DNA of 64,000 nucleotides from Symbiodinium natans (GCA_905221605.1 CAJNDS010002084.1:612472-676471); one strand, 5' to 3'; counted from the stretch's first letter, positions 19,024 through 30,990 are shown. Made by a program: numbers and translations. Notes: generated by a model not told the origin, from the sequence alone.

Positions 19024-19379
19024 ATTCAGGGGCTTAGGGGTTTGAAGGTTGAAAGGTTTAGGGTTTAAGGGGCTCCCTAGGCGCATGCGAACTACATGTT
19101 CTTCCGCACTTGCCAGAGAAGCGGTCTTGAGGGCTTGCGGCCGGATCCTTTCTGAGGTTCCAGTCTACACGCACGTAGCGGAAGCGTGCCCTGAGCCATG
19201 CTGGGGCACGACTCACACCTTTAGCTTAGGGGTTTGGGGTTTGGGGTTTTGGGGTTTAGGGTTTAGGATTTAGGGTTTAGGGTAGGGACTGGACTTTGAA
19301 GGTCCAGGATTTGTAGGGGTGAAGGGGGGGGGGATCTTGGAATTCTTGTTGCCGGATGGCTTCCTCCGAAGCCCGAAAC

Positions 19380-19499
19380 CTTGGTAGCCCAGTGATGCCC
19401 ATTCCCCCTATAAAGTAACCAACTTGGGATGTTCAGGCCTTTGTAGGGATTATTATTGGGGGTACGGCACCCTTGTCATAAGAAGGGCTACTGGACTAC
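19380..19499 (+). mobile_element. Element A4 containing a D-like piece
   Basis: CTTGGTAGCCCAGTG and CTACTGGACTACCAGG are the ends; AAAC and AAGC flank. The centre holds AACTTGGGATGTTCAGG and GGGATTATTATTGGGGG, which look like a family D fragment inserted inside. Confidence 0.65.
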
Positions 19500-19776
19500 C
19501 AGGAAGCCTCAATGGCGTTGGGATCCCGAAATTTTCTGCAGGTCCAAATGCAAAAAGAAGAAACCCAATTTAAGTGGCAACGATAGAAAAAACATATATA
19601 TATATATACATACATACATATAATCATAACAACTACACTAATGAAGACTGAAGAGAATCATAGTAATAATCTTCACAGTATCGAGCTGCCGAACTAGCTC
19701 CCAGACACTAGCAGGGCCTGTGCTTCAGACGTCTGCTCAGCTTACCAGAGGCCCGCGCGCCTTCTGTGCACGCAAG

Positions 19777-19840
19777 GTACGCACACAGCCCGAACATCCA
19801 GTTCACCTCCATCAACTGCCACATGAGCTACAACATGGAG
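19777..19840 (+). CDS. Unknown gene exon (YAHSPNIQFTSINCHMSY)
   Basis: G plus 21 codons: YAHSPNIQFTSINCHMSY then NME, ending GAG before a GC donor. It joins in phase 0 to the exon at 20174 to give SYNMEWNHELPKS. No family recognised. Confidence 0.65.
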
Positions 19841-20173
19841 GCCGGGCCCCCTAACCCATTCCTTGCTACCTCATGTCATCAGCCAAACCCTAAACCCATC
19901 AATCTTGAAGTTCAGAGAACTCCCTTGTAGAGCGTACACACACACACTTTCAAAACTAACTAACTACTGAGTATATTTTTTTACTTGAGAATGCGCTTTT
20001 GGATGAGAGGAGGTTCTGGAGGACTTCCCGTCTCTGGGGTAGCTTTGGAACGTAAATTTTTTCCATCCCAATATATTCGGCTCACTGTAGTTCGCGGTAC
20101 ACTGCGGAGGCGAAGGTTGAAGTTTGAGGGAACCTAGAGAAACTGAGCCCTAAACCCTAAACCCTAAACCCAG

Positions 20174-20227
20174 TGGAACCATGAACTTCCAAAGTCACCA
20201 CATGACTCTCTGGGTGGGGTCGTGGAA
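20174..20227 (+). CDS. Unknown gene exon (WNHELPKSPHDSLGGVVE)
   Basis: Eighteen codons, WNHELPKSPHDSLGGVVE, then GCT TGA. A GC donor at 20228 would avoid the stop; otherwise the protein ends one residue later. Confidence 0.5.
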
Positions 20228-20574
20228 GCTTGAATTGGACATAGCCCCCAACCAACCTCAACCCTCGGCAGGCCCTTGGGACATCTGATATGTTCCCCTA
20301 ATGGGTTTAAGAGGGTCATGTTCAGGAATATCCCTAAACCCTTTCCCCTAAAGGCCCTAAACCCTAAACCCTAAACCCTAGACGGGGTGTTTAAGGGCCA
20401 TCCTAGCCTTTCTCCTTTTCCCCTTATGGTGCCTTTGCAATCCTAGTACAGGAGCCCCCAAAACCTATTCTAATCATTCAGGCCTTAGAATTAGGCTCGG
20501 AATTGAATTGAGACTGCGTAGACCAAAGCCCGCGGCGCACGGTTTCCCACCCAGACCGGCCCCCTTGCGAGCAG

Positions 20575-20604
20575 GTTTGCTTCCTGCTCGAGACCATTGG
20601 GCGG
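20575..20604 (+). CDS. Candidate exon (VCFLLETIGR)
   Basis: After GAGCAG the frame reads VCFLLETIGR before GTAAAGG, a good GT donor. Reading on gives VKDRK. Confidence 0.45.
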
Positions 20605-20639
20605 GTAAAGGACAGAAAGTTTACTTGGAGGTACTTATA

Positions 20640-21460
20640 ACCCAAATATAACCCTACTAGGGTACTTAAGGGGCTTATAAAAGTGGGTTCTAACTACACT
20701 TATAACTGGGTGATAAATACCCTGAACCTCCAAGTACATAAGGTTCAAGGATTTGGCGCTTTAGGCGTTTTGGGGTTGAGGGCCAGGGCCCAAAGCCTAG
20801 GGTTTAGGGTTTAGGGTTTAGGGTTGCACATCGCAAAAGATCCAGCGTGAGAGAGTCATGTAGCGAGGCCTGCATGAGCATAGCCATGTCGGGCTTCCGA
20901 AGCACTTGCCGGAGAGGCGTTTGCGAAGTTTAGGAATCAGAAAAACCCTAGAACCCGAAACCCTAGGCCCTAAACCCTAAACCCTAAACCCTAAGCCCTA
21001 AACCCTAAACCCTCTACCCTAAACCCTTAACCTGGGCCTTGGTTCGTCTTACCCACGGACTCACTGTACGGTTGCTATCATCCTGTTCATGCCCATTAGT
21101 AATATTCGTACGGGCTTATAGGATTACAAGCGCAATGAAGGTATGAATACGCGCGTGAGTCATATTACAAGCCCGTAACAATATTATTATGGGGCCCTTT
21201 CTCTCACTCACTGCACGAAATGTTATTATTCACGCGCTAGCTTGTAATAATAATACTATTCGTGACGTGAAGAAAGAAAGAAAGGAGAACGTGATGATAA
21301 TATACTTCGAAGAGAGTTACATTATAAGGCTTTGTAATGAAAACAATGAAGCACGAAAGCCGAAATGATATAATGAACGCAGTGAACAAGAATACAAAAA
21401 GGGCATACAATTTTAGAATTAAATTATAAGGACACTTCCGGCTACGAAGATGCCATAGGT
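20640..21460 (+). other. No clear gene: AT-rich segment with inverted stretches
   Basis: The first 100 bp contain AAGTGTAGTTA-type inverted pieces around ACTTATAA. 20940-21030 is a CCCTAAA array. 21060-21450 is AT-rich with repeated TATTAATATTCG, ATTACAAG and GCGTGA words in both orientations and no convincing frame. Confidence 0.5.
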
Positions 21461-21798
21461 GCTTCTCCGTTTATTTGTGAAAGTTCGGTTCCCTTGTAGG
21501 CCACCAGGAGGGTTTAGGGTTTAAGGTTTAGGGCTTAGGGTTTAGGGTTTATAGGGTTTAGGGTTTAGGGAGGGCTTGTTGTTAACCTGACCTGGTTTTG
21601 GACATGTTTTGGGGAGCTCGAAGAATCTAGTGCCTGCATCTCAAAGAAGAGTTGCAACCTCATACATGCGCTCTGGTGCCGGGTTGAGGACTGTAGGGTT
21701 TCAAGAATTCAGCGTGTAACCCGGGGAACTACGGATTCCTTGGACCCCTCACCGTGACCCGTATGCTGAAGCCCTAATCTCAATGCTGCACCGAACTC

Positions 21799-21857
21799 GC
21801 CACAGGATTTTCCAACATTTTTGGCTTGCCCGCCCCATGGCACGGTTCTCCGACATG
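21799..21857 (+). CDS. Candidate exon (RIFQHFWLARPMARFSDM)
   Basis: The frame reads RIFQHFWLARPMARFSDM and runs straight into GTTTAGGG, so the donor GT is the first telomere-like unit. Confidence 0.45.
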
Positions 21858-22470
21858 GTTTAGGGTTTAGGGCTTAGGGTTTAGGGTTTAGGGTTTCAAG
21901 GGCGGGGGGGGGGGGGGGTTAGGCTCGCGGGTTCAGGGCCGCCAGTTGGAGGAATTTCAGCTTCCCCTGTTACGCACACATGCCGTTTTGTGAGCAGATT
22001 CCGTTTCGAAAAAGGCTCCCGAAGTGTTAGAAGGGCTACCAGCCAAGGATGGCCTAGTCGAGGGAGTTTCAGGGCCACTCCACGACAACCAAACCACCAG
22101 AATATTTCATGAGTTAAGAGGATCTGCAACATGTGCCCTCATATTTCTCAAATAAAGCAATCCTAAGAGACAGCAGGTTCTAGGTTTCCAAGTGCCATGA
22201 AGATATCTGAGTTCTCTAGACTAGGGTCCCTTTTTGGGGTCCTCTTCAATGGTGCCGCATTCTACAGGGGACTTCAGGGATTGCAGGCTTAGGGTTCAAG
22301 CAGAAGCCGTTGGAGTTGGTTCTTGTGTGCTCATGCGCTTCGGGTTCAGCAGTCGGCTTGCCTCCACGTAGGTTTAGGGTTTAAGGGTTTAGGGTTTAGG
22401 GTTTAGGGATATCCGACCCCTGTCAAAATGCAGGATCTCTCAGATTCAATGTGCATGCTCTCCACGGCAG

Positions 22471-22644
22471 GTAGACACAGAGGTCGAGCTGAAGCATAGC
22501 CACGCGGCCCGATCCCCAGTACACGCAGCATCGGGATTTGAGGGCTTCGGCGTGTGTAGGGTTCCGGGGTTTTTCATCCAGCAAATCCTGCCTGACCTGG
22601 AGCGCACAGAACTTCTAGGGTTCTTAGAAACCGGCAAGACGTAG
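22471..22644 (+). CDS. Two candidate exons ending a gene (22471-22534 and 22573-22644)
   Basis: The first follows CGGCAG and reads VDTEVELKHSHAARSPVH. The second reads FIQQILPDLERTELLGFL then ETGKT and TAG, a plausible gene end. No family recognised. Confidence 0.45.
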   Translation, partial: VDTEVELKHSHAARSPVHAASGFEGFGVCRVPGFFIQQILPDLERTELLGFLETGKT

Positions 22645-22849
22645 GCTTGGGGGTTCTTTGAAGGTAAACTTCAACGCCCCATTTCCACCATTTCCTGGGG
22701 AATGCAGGTTTGGCTGTGCTCCGCACGGTCAGGTCCCTCAATTGGGTTTCCTGATGTCCATCGTTTTACAGACCATGCCACTGAGACTTTCTTAAGTTTC
22801 AGGATGTCCACTTTCTGGTTCGTGTAGGACAAAGCCCCCCCCACACACA

Positions 22850-23043
22850 TGTGTGTATATGTATTATATGTAATACAACATAATATAAAATAAATAAATA
22901 AATAAATATATATATATGCACATGTTGTACAGTCTCATATATATGTATGTATGTATGTGTATATATATATGTATGTATCTACATAGCTCACTGGTGGGGG
23001 GGGGGGGGGGTGTACCCTATACACCCATGCGTATGTGTATGTA

Positions 23044-23077
<34 letters not shown>

Positions 23078-23171
23078 CATATATACATATATACATATAT
23101 ACATATATACATATATACATATATACATATATACATATATACATACATACATACATACATACATACATACA

Positions 23172-23205
<34 letters not shown>

Positions 23206-23400
23206 CATATATACATATACGTATACGTATTCATATACATACGCATATACAAATGCATATGCAGATACATACACATAGACATATACATATATGTATATAT
23301 ATATATATGTATATCTATATCTATATCTATACCTATATCTATATCTATATCTACATATATATATATATAGATATATCACATAGACATGTGTGTGTGTGAG
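22850..23400 (+). repeat. TACA/TATACA/TATG microsatellite block
   Basis: About 550 bp of ACAT, ATACATAT, TCTATA and related units. The long open frames on both strands (Tyr-Ile-His or Met-Tyr-Val-Cys runs) come from the repeat. Because ATAC and GTAT units alternate, the block can fold on itself. Confidence 0.95.
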
Positions 23401-24279
23401 ATTGATCGATGTATCATCATGTTATGATGTCGTCATTGTTATGACAATGCCTCACGGACCAAGCCCGAGGCGCAGGTCATGGCGAAGCGACTGCCGCCGA
23501 ACCATCCGCAGCCTGACAGAGATCAGATATCTGGTAACAGATCTGAATAAGAAATAGTATGTATATGAACGTATACATTATATGCATATGTACACTCAAG
23601 AAGTTTAAAGCATAACAAGCTTCAAGAAATAGTGTGATGATACGGAGTGTTTCAGGGTTGAGGACGGTCGGGCTTGGGACTCTACAGCTTCGTCGTTTTG
23701 GGGTTCGTGTCTGTTCTTTAGGCTGAGAAAGCTCACGCGGATACGAGATAACGCCAGTGCGTGGCATGCATGTTCGACTACGTGCGAGCATGCTCTTAAT
23801 CGTTTCCCCCTAATATTAAACGGGGGGTCCCCCCCCCCCCCAATAGAAATTCGAAATGTGTTTTTATTATTAGGGGGAGGTTTTTATCCAAATGCCATGT
23901 TTGGGGTCCAAAGGGTTTAGGGTCTAGGCTGGGGAGAGGGAGAGAGAGAGAGAGAGAGCTTTAGAATGTTGGTTGGCTTGCGGGTTTTGGGTGCCCTGAA
24001 CCCCCCCTAATTCGGAATAGGGTTTAAAAGGCGGGGTCGGTTTCGGCAGGATTTTCCGGAAAGTGTTTTTAGTATTAGGGGGGTCTTTAATAAAAGGGGG
24101 AAGCGATTAGACTCTTTGTGTCAGTACGCCACTGGGTTTTTTCTCCACGTTCCAAAGGCGAACGCCCAAAGCTTCCCAGACCTCTTATGCAACAGACAGC
24201 GAATCTAAGGACGCGATTGGCACTGCTGAAGCACCCTTGGCTCTTTGCACGGCTGCTTTGGGATGGTGTTGTTTTTCTG

Positions 24280-24420
24280 CTTTGAAAAGCTGTCAACCTT
24301 GCCCGCATCCATGCGGTCAATGTCACGGTCCACGCTAATGGCACCACACATGGCAGGTTGGCGCACTGCCGCCACAAGTTCATAGAGGCCGGGCGCCGGT
24401 TGGGGCTGGCAGAGAGCTTG
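24280..24420 (+). CDS. Candidate exon (NLARIHAVNVTVHANG)
   Basis: The frame reads AVNLARIHAVNVTVHANG and later FIEAGRRLGLAESLRGVT. Overlapping frames on the minus strand are also open, so strand is inferred only from the neighbours. Confidence 0.35.
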
Positions 24421-24578
24421 CGGGGAGTGACGCTGCGGGGCCCTGCAAGATCTTGCGCATGGTGTGCCTGCGTGTGCATAGATGCATGCACCATTGTAAA
24501 AAACCACGGATGCTCTCACTCGCATCCGAGAAGCTGGAACTTCAACATGCGTGCGCCATGTAGTCCACCCATGGAGTG

Positions 24579-24743
24579 CCCAAAGAGCCCAAGATCCCTT
24601 AAGTAGGGCATATTCCTTCATTATTTATATAGGGATCCTTCATATGGTTTAAGGTGTATTCCTGAACTAAGTTATTTATATAGGGATCCTTAATATGGTT
24701 TGAAGGTACATTCCTTAGCTAAGGGGGTATGGGGCTCTTTGGG
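24579..24743 (+). mobile_element. Element B2 with target duplication GTGCC
   Basis: Ends CAAAGAGCCC and GGGCTCTTTG; GTGCC lies on both sides. The core TTATTTATATAGGGATCC is duplicated inside the element, making it about 55 bp longer than other copies. Confidence 0.8.
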
Positions 24744-24854
24744 TGCCTCGACCCCTGGAAACTCCGCGTCGGCGCCAGGAGGACGCCAAGGTAGGACTGG
24801 AGGACAGCTTCTGGAAGAGACGTTTAAAGGGTTTAGGGTTTAGGGTTTAGGGCT

Positions 24855-24935
24855 CAGGGTTCACGGTTTATAGGGTTTATAGGGTTTATAGGGTTTATAG
24901 GGTTTATAGGGTTTATAGGGTTTATAGGGTATATT
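24855..24935 (+). repeat. Telomere-variant 9-mer array (GGGTTTATA)
   Basis: About eight perfect GGGTTTATA units, a 9-bp derivative of the telomere repeat. Confidence 0.9.
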
Positions 24936-24956
24936 ATAGGGTTCATAGGGCCAAAC

Positions 24957-25144
24957 TTGGAATGTTCCCCCCTTATACGAACAGCGGCCTTAATAGGGAT
25001 TATAGTACCCCCCCCCCCCTACCCTACAATAATCCCTGCCCAAAGAGCCCAATATCCCTCAATTAGGGAATCTTGCTTCATTTATATAGGGATCCTTCAT
25101 ATGGTTTAAGTACTCCTTAGTCAAGGGGTATTGGGCTCTTTGGG
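24957..25144 (+). mobile_element. Element D4 (left half) followed by element B3
   Basis: 24957-25010 is a family D left arm (GGAATGTTCCCCCCTTATAC, TAATAGGGATTATAGTA). 25039-25144 is a full B copy (CCCAAAGAGCCCAATATCCC to TTGGGCTCTTTGGG). B3 seems to have inserted into D4, whose right end is missing. Confidence 0.65.
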
Positions 25145-26061
25145 TATTAGGGATTGACATCCAAAGCCCGAACATGAGTGCGGAGTTCTAGGCATCCTTA
25201 GAGCTACATTTGCGGGGCTTACCAAAATTCGGGGAACACGGGAACATCGACCGGATCCCCTTATAAGAAGGACACCAATAAGGTACTCTCCCAAAAGTCG
25301 GAAACCCCCAGTCCGGGATGGATCCTAATATCATGCTCATGGGCTGGGTTTCGCTTCTTGTTCGGCGGATGTCTTGCCGGAACACATGGACGATTATGAC
25401 AGCCCGAAGGCTCGATCATCATGAACATGCTGTTACGATTCTTGAGATCTCATCCATGACTCTTCTTCCCTATGTGTTATTGTATAATACGACTATTGCT
25501 ACCTAGCAGCTCTTCCGCAAAGTGGGCTTGGATGGGCCCGGACCAGAGGTTGTTTTCCCTTTTGTCTAAGGGCAGTTTCACGGTCCCTGTAGGGCTTAGG
25601 CTTTAGGGTCCCGCACTGGGTCCCATACCTCCTTTAAAGCGTTCTTGAAGTCCCGGCTCTTGGGTTGCGTGTTTATAAGGAGTACATAAGGGATCCCCAT
25701 TAAGGGCCCATGTGAAGGCACCATGTAACTACCCTTTGATTTTACCAGAGCGAGTTCCCTGTTGCCCCTGTAGCCTACTTTGGGCTTGCGGTGGGTTCCC
25801 TTGTGCTACTAGGGAACCTATAGGTCTAGCTCAGTGGGCTAGTCTTGTTTGACAGTCTCTGTTAGGTGTTAGGGTTCCCTAAAATAGCCCAAAATTACGG
25901 CAAAAGGAGGGACCCCTAGAAGTTGCCTTTAATCTTATTATTCCTCTATAGAACCCCGATAAATGCCTTATATAGTCTCAGGAAACCTAAGCAGGCCCAA
26001 CTAACCCCTAAATAACCTCCAAGGTCCCTTATAAGGGTCCCTCCTTTAGTCCCTTGATAAC

Positions 26062-26147
26062 ATGAGCAAGAACGAAGCCCTCTTCAAGGATCCGTTCCTC
26101 TCGGCGACACAGCTCGCAGATTGGATCCACAGTACGACGGGTCACCA
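26062..26147 (+). CDS. Candidate exon (MSKNEALFKDPFLSATQL)
   Basis: Reads MSKNEALFKDPFLSATQLAD and then WIHSTTGHQ, ending CAG before a GC donor. It may start at this ATG or be internal. Confidence 0.5.
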
Positions 26148-26585
26148 GGCCCTGAACCCTGAACCCTCAGCCCTATGCGGAGATGTTGTAAAGAAGTTAG
26201 GAGGTCGTAAAACACACATGGAATGTGAAGGGTTCAGGTTCTTTTGTTGATAATCCCGAACCTTAGGGCTTTCAGTTACCACTCCTCCCCCTTCCCCCCG
26301 CCCCCGCTGAACCGTAAGCCCTAAACCCTAAACCCTAAACCCTAAACCCTAAACCCTAAACCCTAAACCCTAAACTAAGAAGGCCGCGCCGGTAAGACCT
26401 GGGCTGGCAGAGTGTGTTGCCGGAGAACCCTTGGCGAATTCTACAAACCCACATTCGGGCTAGGATCCCTTATGAAACACCTTTTGGCGCCCTAAACCCG
26501 AAACCCTGAACCCTGAACCCTGAACCCTGAACCCTAAACCCTAAACCCTAAACCTTGACTTAACCAAAAGATGCAGAGCCTAAGA

Positions 26586-26655
26586 GGCACCCGTGCCGGC
26601 GGACCTCAAGATCGGAGCCAACTTTCACGGCACCGGGCCCGTGCCGGGGTCCCTG
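26586..26655 (+). CDS. Candidate exon (VPADLKIGANFHGTGPVPG)
   Basis: After AAGAG the frame reads APVPADLKIGANFHGTG and then PVPGS. It is bounded by CCCTAAA-type stretches. Confidence 0.5.
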
Positions 26656-27666
26656 GCTCCCAAAACCCTCAACCCTAAGCCCTACTCAGGGCTTTTGGGC
26701 TTAGGGTTTAGGGTTTAGGGTTTAGGGTTTAGGGTTTAGACCCTCAACCTGATACATCCCAGACTAAACTCTGCCGCCCATGTTAGGATTTGGGGTCCTT
26801 TTCTAGACATGGGTTGCAACGAGGTCCATGAGAAGCCCTACAAGGCATGTGCAACTGGGCCTACAACACCCAAATCTCGAAGCAGGGTGTTATCTGGGCC
26901 AAAGCCTAAACCTCAACCCTCGTCCGCTTCGAAAATCCACCCGAGCACGGGGTCTCTGACCCTCAACCTCAAGGCAACTTCAATGTCGAAGTCGTCGCTA
27001 CCGCATCCCCAACCCTGAAGTCTAAACCCAAAACTTCTCTTAAACCCTAAGCCCCAAACCCTAAACCCCAAACCCTGAAGGGCTAACAGGTCGGCCATAG
27101 CTCCCCCTGGGCGCCCGGGCTGGCTAAGGGACGACGAGGCCTGCTGCATGCACGGGTTTAGGGCTAGGAGCCTTGGTAAGGGTTTAGAGTGTAGGGTTGA
27201 GTCTTACCTTCAATGATTCTACACGTTGCACTCATCCATGGCTGCACCGCTTTAACCCTGATCTTCCGAAACCTTAGGCCAAGTCTAACCCCGTTCTCTT
27301 TTGGGTGGGGTGGGGGGAGGGGAGCTTAACAGCATCGGGGGCTTTAAGACTGTTGGGCTTGAGGCTAAGATCACAAGGGTCTCAGTTCGGGGTTTAGGGA
27401 TTGAGCAATGGAGCAGTCGAGGGTTCGGGACTGTGCTGTGCGCAGCACTTTGCTGCTATGAGAGTTGTCACGGAGCAGGCCGGCGTGCGAAACGATTCTT
27501 TTGAAGTCAACCCATGAAAAGAGCAACACCGAAGCCACGCCATGAAGGCACCAGGAGGTATGCAAAGGAGGTGCGGGATCAAGGTCCGCGGGTACCCTAA
27601 CCCCTGACAGTGTCCTCAGTACCCCTGCATCAAAGTGCTGGGTTACAATTAGGGTTCTGCCCCCTT

Positions 27667-27782
27667 CCCAAAGAGCCTAATATCCTTCAATTAAGGAAAA
27701 TACCATAGGCCCTGAACAATATTAAGGATCCCTACATGAATTAAGCAGTATCCCCTAATTAAGGGATATTGGGCTCTTTGGG
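27667..27782 (+). mobile_element. Element B4, opposite orientation
   Basis: CCCAAAGAGCCTAATATCC and ATATTGGGCTCTTTGGG are the ends. The core reads GGATCCCTACATGAATTAAG, the reverse of the core in B2 and B3. Confidence 0.8.
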
Positions 27783-28315
27783 TAGTTGTGCGACCTCAGG
27801 ACGGGCGACCTGGCGTGTCCCGGTACTTTCCAGGCGGGCCAAGCAAGGAATAATGACTCACGGTACAGTTCACTTCCTGTTTGGTTCCTTACTTAAGTCC
27901 CCATATTGAACTCTGTAAAGGGCCTTTTCAGGGATTATAGGGTATAATAGCCCATCCTGGTATGAGAGGGATATCCCTTTACATGCCACCGCCCGACAAC
28001 AAGGCGCTCCAACAGTTGACCAGGGAAGGAGCAACAAGCATCGCATAGTCGCCTTGATGTGTATCTTAGATACAGGTTCGGCCGGTCCAGAATTTGCTGG
28101 GTCTTTGTCAGGAAGCCGAGAGCCCTCGACTCAAGTGTCAGAGACATGTCTTCTCCTCGAGTTCAGAAGCTAGCTGTCCTTTCTTCCGCATCGATGCTTC
28201 AGACCAAGGGCGGGCCCAGGTGATACTTTCTGGCGGCCAAACCTTAAGCTTTTAAATCCCTAAGCCCATGAACCAGCTCATTCTGAGAATATTTCAGCAT
28301 ACCCCGAGGCCATAC

Positions 28316-28492
28316 CCCTAAACCCTAAACCCTAAACCCTAAACCCTAAAACCTACTAAACCCTAAACCCTAAACCCTAAACCCTAAACCCTAAACCCTA
28401 AACCCTAAACCCTAAACCCTAAACCCTAAACCCTAAACCCTAAACCCTAAACCCTAAACCCTAAACCCTAAACCCTAAACCCTAAACCCTAA
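28316..28492 (+). repeat. Longest CCCTAAA array of the window
   Basis: About 25 CCCTAAA units with one imperfection near 28350. It ends next to the exon frame at 28501. Confidence 0.95.
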
Positions 28493-28500
28493 CCTACAAA

Positions 28501-28591
28501 CGGCGGAAAGAAGCCTCGGCCATCCAAGCAGAACCGGCAGGCGAGCGCTGGTACGACGCTTTGATGGGCTTCGTGGCCTTCATCTACCAGG
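28501..28591 (+). CDS. Unknown gene exon (ERWYDALMGFVAFIYQG)
   Basis: The frame reads RRKEASAIQAEPAG then ERWYDALMGFVAFIYQ, leaving G before a GC donor. The exon may start at 28541 after GGCAG. It joins in phase to 28994 as FIYQGYQPAKLQP. Partly hydrophobic. Confidence 0.65.
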
Positions 28592-28847
28592 GCCCTCAGC
28601 TCAGAATAGAGGTGTGGGTGATCACTCCAAGTCCCTAAGGGCTTAGTTAGAAGGGGGCTCTTGTGGGTTTAGGGTTGATATAAGGGTTCGGGATGCCCAT
28701 GGTCTAGGGTGATCCCTATGGTTTAGGGTGATTGCCGAGCCTGCGTGTTCTGGCTAGAGGGCCAGGAACGCGACTTCGAAGAGAGGGGCTCCATTTTGCA
28801 AAGGTCTGCTGCCCCTAACCCGCAAGCCCGAAGCCCTAAGCCGAAGG

Positions 28848-28960
28848 CACAAAGCCCCAGATACCCCTGAATGAAGGAATATACCCTAAACCATATCAAG
28901 GATCCCTATATAAATTAAGCATAGGGTTCCCTAACTAAGGGATCTTGGGGGCTCTTTGGG
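28848..28960 (+). mobile_element. Element B5
   Basis: CACAAAGCCCCAGATACCCC and GGGGGCTCTTTGGGG are decayed ends. The core TCAAGGATCCCTATATAAAT is in B4 orientation. It lies in the intron between 28591 and 28994. Confidence 0.7.
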
Positions 28961-28993
28961 GTTTAAGGCCTCCACAACCCTCAAGAACTTCAG

Positions 28994-29067
28994 GCTACCA
29001 GCCGGCGAAGCTGCAGCCGACCCTGGAGGTGACGCGATTCCTCTCCATGGCCTGGCGCTCGGATGGG
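28994..29067 (+). CDS. Unknown gene exon (YQPAKLQPTLEVTRFLSM)
   Basis: Two bases complete the split codon, then YQPAKLQPTLEVTRFLSM and AWRSDG follow, ending before GTAAGG, a canonical GT donor. Continues the exon at 28501. Confidence 0.65.
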
Positions 29068-29317
29068 GTAAGGGGGGCAGGGGGGGGTGTAGGGTTTAGG
29101 GTTTAGGGTTTTAGGGTTTAGGGTTTAGGGTTTAGGGTTTTGGGGTTTATGGTTTAGGGTTAGTTCAAGATTTCCTTTCTGCGGTCGGATTCTTCCATGT
29201 TTGTGCTTCAAAGGGGGCCATGAATTTTGCAACCGGTTGATGCTTTTGCAGCAAAGTCGAGGCACTCCCTAGAGAGGATGTCAATCAAGGAAAGGATTCG
29301 TTAGGTCAGTGTAGATA

Positions 29318-29426
29318 CCCAACGAGCCCCATATCCCTTAATCAGGGAATATAGCTTAATTTATCTAGGGATCCTTAACATGGTTTAGGGTATGTTCCTT
29401 AACAAAAGGGTATTGGGCTCTTTGGG
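29318..29426 (+). mobile_element. Element B6
   Basis: CCCAACGAGCCCCATATCCC and GTATTGGGCTCTTTGGG are the ends; core TTTATCTAGGGATCCTTAAC. Confidence 0.75.
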
Positions 29427-30075
29427 TATATCACCACCGCAACGGCGACGACCACGACGACCACCACGAGGGGCACGACCACCACACGTCGCATCAGTGA
29501 CAACTGCCAAGGCAATCACCGCATTGGACGCCATCGGTTCACTACGTAGAATTCGTGCAGACCCTAAAAGCCCTGTAAGAGCCTAAGTCCCTAGACACCT
29601 CAGACTGCTGCTTGTATCCGGAACGCCAGAGTTCTTGGAACAGAGGATGAGGGAAGCCCAGAACGCCTCCACTCCAAGACTCATAGGGAGAAGGCCTCGA
29701 CTTCCCTTTATAGGGCTTTTCAAATTGTACTTGTATTGGGGTTTTGTGGGGTTGTCATGGCTTTTTAGCGTATTTGAAGGGGCCTTAGAGGGCTTTAGAC
29801 GGCTCTACAGGGCTGTATAGGGGTATTATAGGGTTTTGGGGTACAGGGTCAGCACTGGGTCCATACCATCCATCGCGTGCATCGCTTGCAGGACACCAGC
29901 GCCTAAACGCCCTGAACACCCGAGGCCTGCCTACAGTAGTATAGGCTGTATAGAAACAGCATGCTTTCTCATTTTTTAGAAACATATGATTACAGAATAC
30001 ATTAGACATAGATATAGATGCTCGTTTACCCTAAAGAGGAGAAGTAGACCATCAGAGCTCCTCGTAGCGCGCTTC

Positions 30076-30371
30076 ATGTCGGACACCAAGACTGAGGAAA
30101 CGGTGCGCGGGAACTGGAAGATCGTGTACACACGGCGAAGGGATCCGAATGGCTTCCACTACGTGACCGAGGTTCTGCACGAGCCTACAGGCAAAGTTGT
30201 GAAGAAGCTGGAGGGAAGTGACATCGTGACAAAGTTCGGCGAGCACGAGTCTGGGAGAATTTGCCGGAGTTCGTCGCGACAAAGAAAGATGGTGTGGAGA
30301 TCCTCCAGCTCAAGGTAAATGACATCAAGACCGGTGAGGCAAAGCTATATCCACTCAAAGAGCCGCGCTGA
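30076..30371 (+). pseudogene. Intronless small protein gene broken by a 1-nt frameshift
   Basis: The frame from ATG reads MSDTKTEETVRGNWKIVYT and then DPNGFHYVTEVLHEPTGK up to about 30245 (KFGEH). From 30246 a different frame is clearly coding: WENLPEFVATKKDGVEILQL to YPLKEPR and TGA. One missing base near 30246-30249 explains the break. There is no intron in about 300 bp, while neighbouring genes have an intron every 50-100 bp, so a retrocopy is likely. It could still be a sequencing error or a recently broken gene. Function unknown; about 98 residues if intact. Confidence 0.6.
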
Positions 30372-30990
30372 AGACCAAGACTGCCACACAGATGTGATAG
30401 ACACCCGGACACTGGACGGCGCCGCCCGACTTTCAGAATGAAGAGCCTGGAGTTCCTTAACCTACTGCGGCCTCCTAGACTCCAGGACGTCATGGTTGCT
30501 TGAAGCATCGATGCTCCCCCAGGCCACTGTCCGAGCACTTCCACTGTCCCTTGCACGCGGCTTGCAGAGAGGAGTGGGAACTGTTGCAGGCGACGAGAGC
30601 ACAAAAAGAGAAGGGATTAGGCTGAGAGTTTGCTGCGACGGATTCTTGGCATATCTCATCCTTGCTCCATCCTGGGACTAAGAGACTCTCATTTCGGAAT
30701 ACCTAGTTCGCGGGTTTCAAGGTCCAACCTCGTTTGCCCGTTAAAACAGCTGGACAGCTGCCTCCAGGCCCCAAAACCCTGGGGTCCACGACCCTATAAA
30801 CACAAATTGTGAAAGGGGGCTTTTGGGGTTAGGACTGAGGGCCCTGAACCCTAAACCCTTCACCTGAAGCCCGAAATCCTAAACCCTAAACCCTGCAGCT
30901 CCTTATAGACTCTAAAACCCCTTAACCTCTTCACCCCTACAAGCTAAAACCCTGAAGCCCTTAAGCCTAAACATCGCTCCCACTGCCCAG

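Noticed and set aside
22916-23400. Long open frames on both strands (up to 150 codons)
   Set aside because: They are produced by ACAT/ATAC microsatellite units and have two- or four-residue periodic composition.
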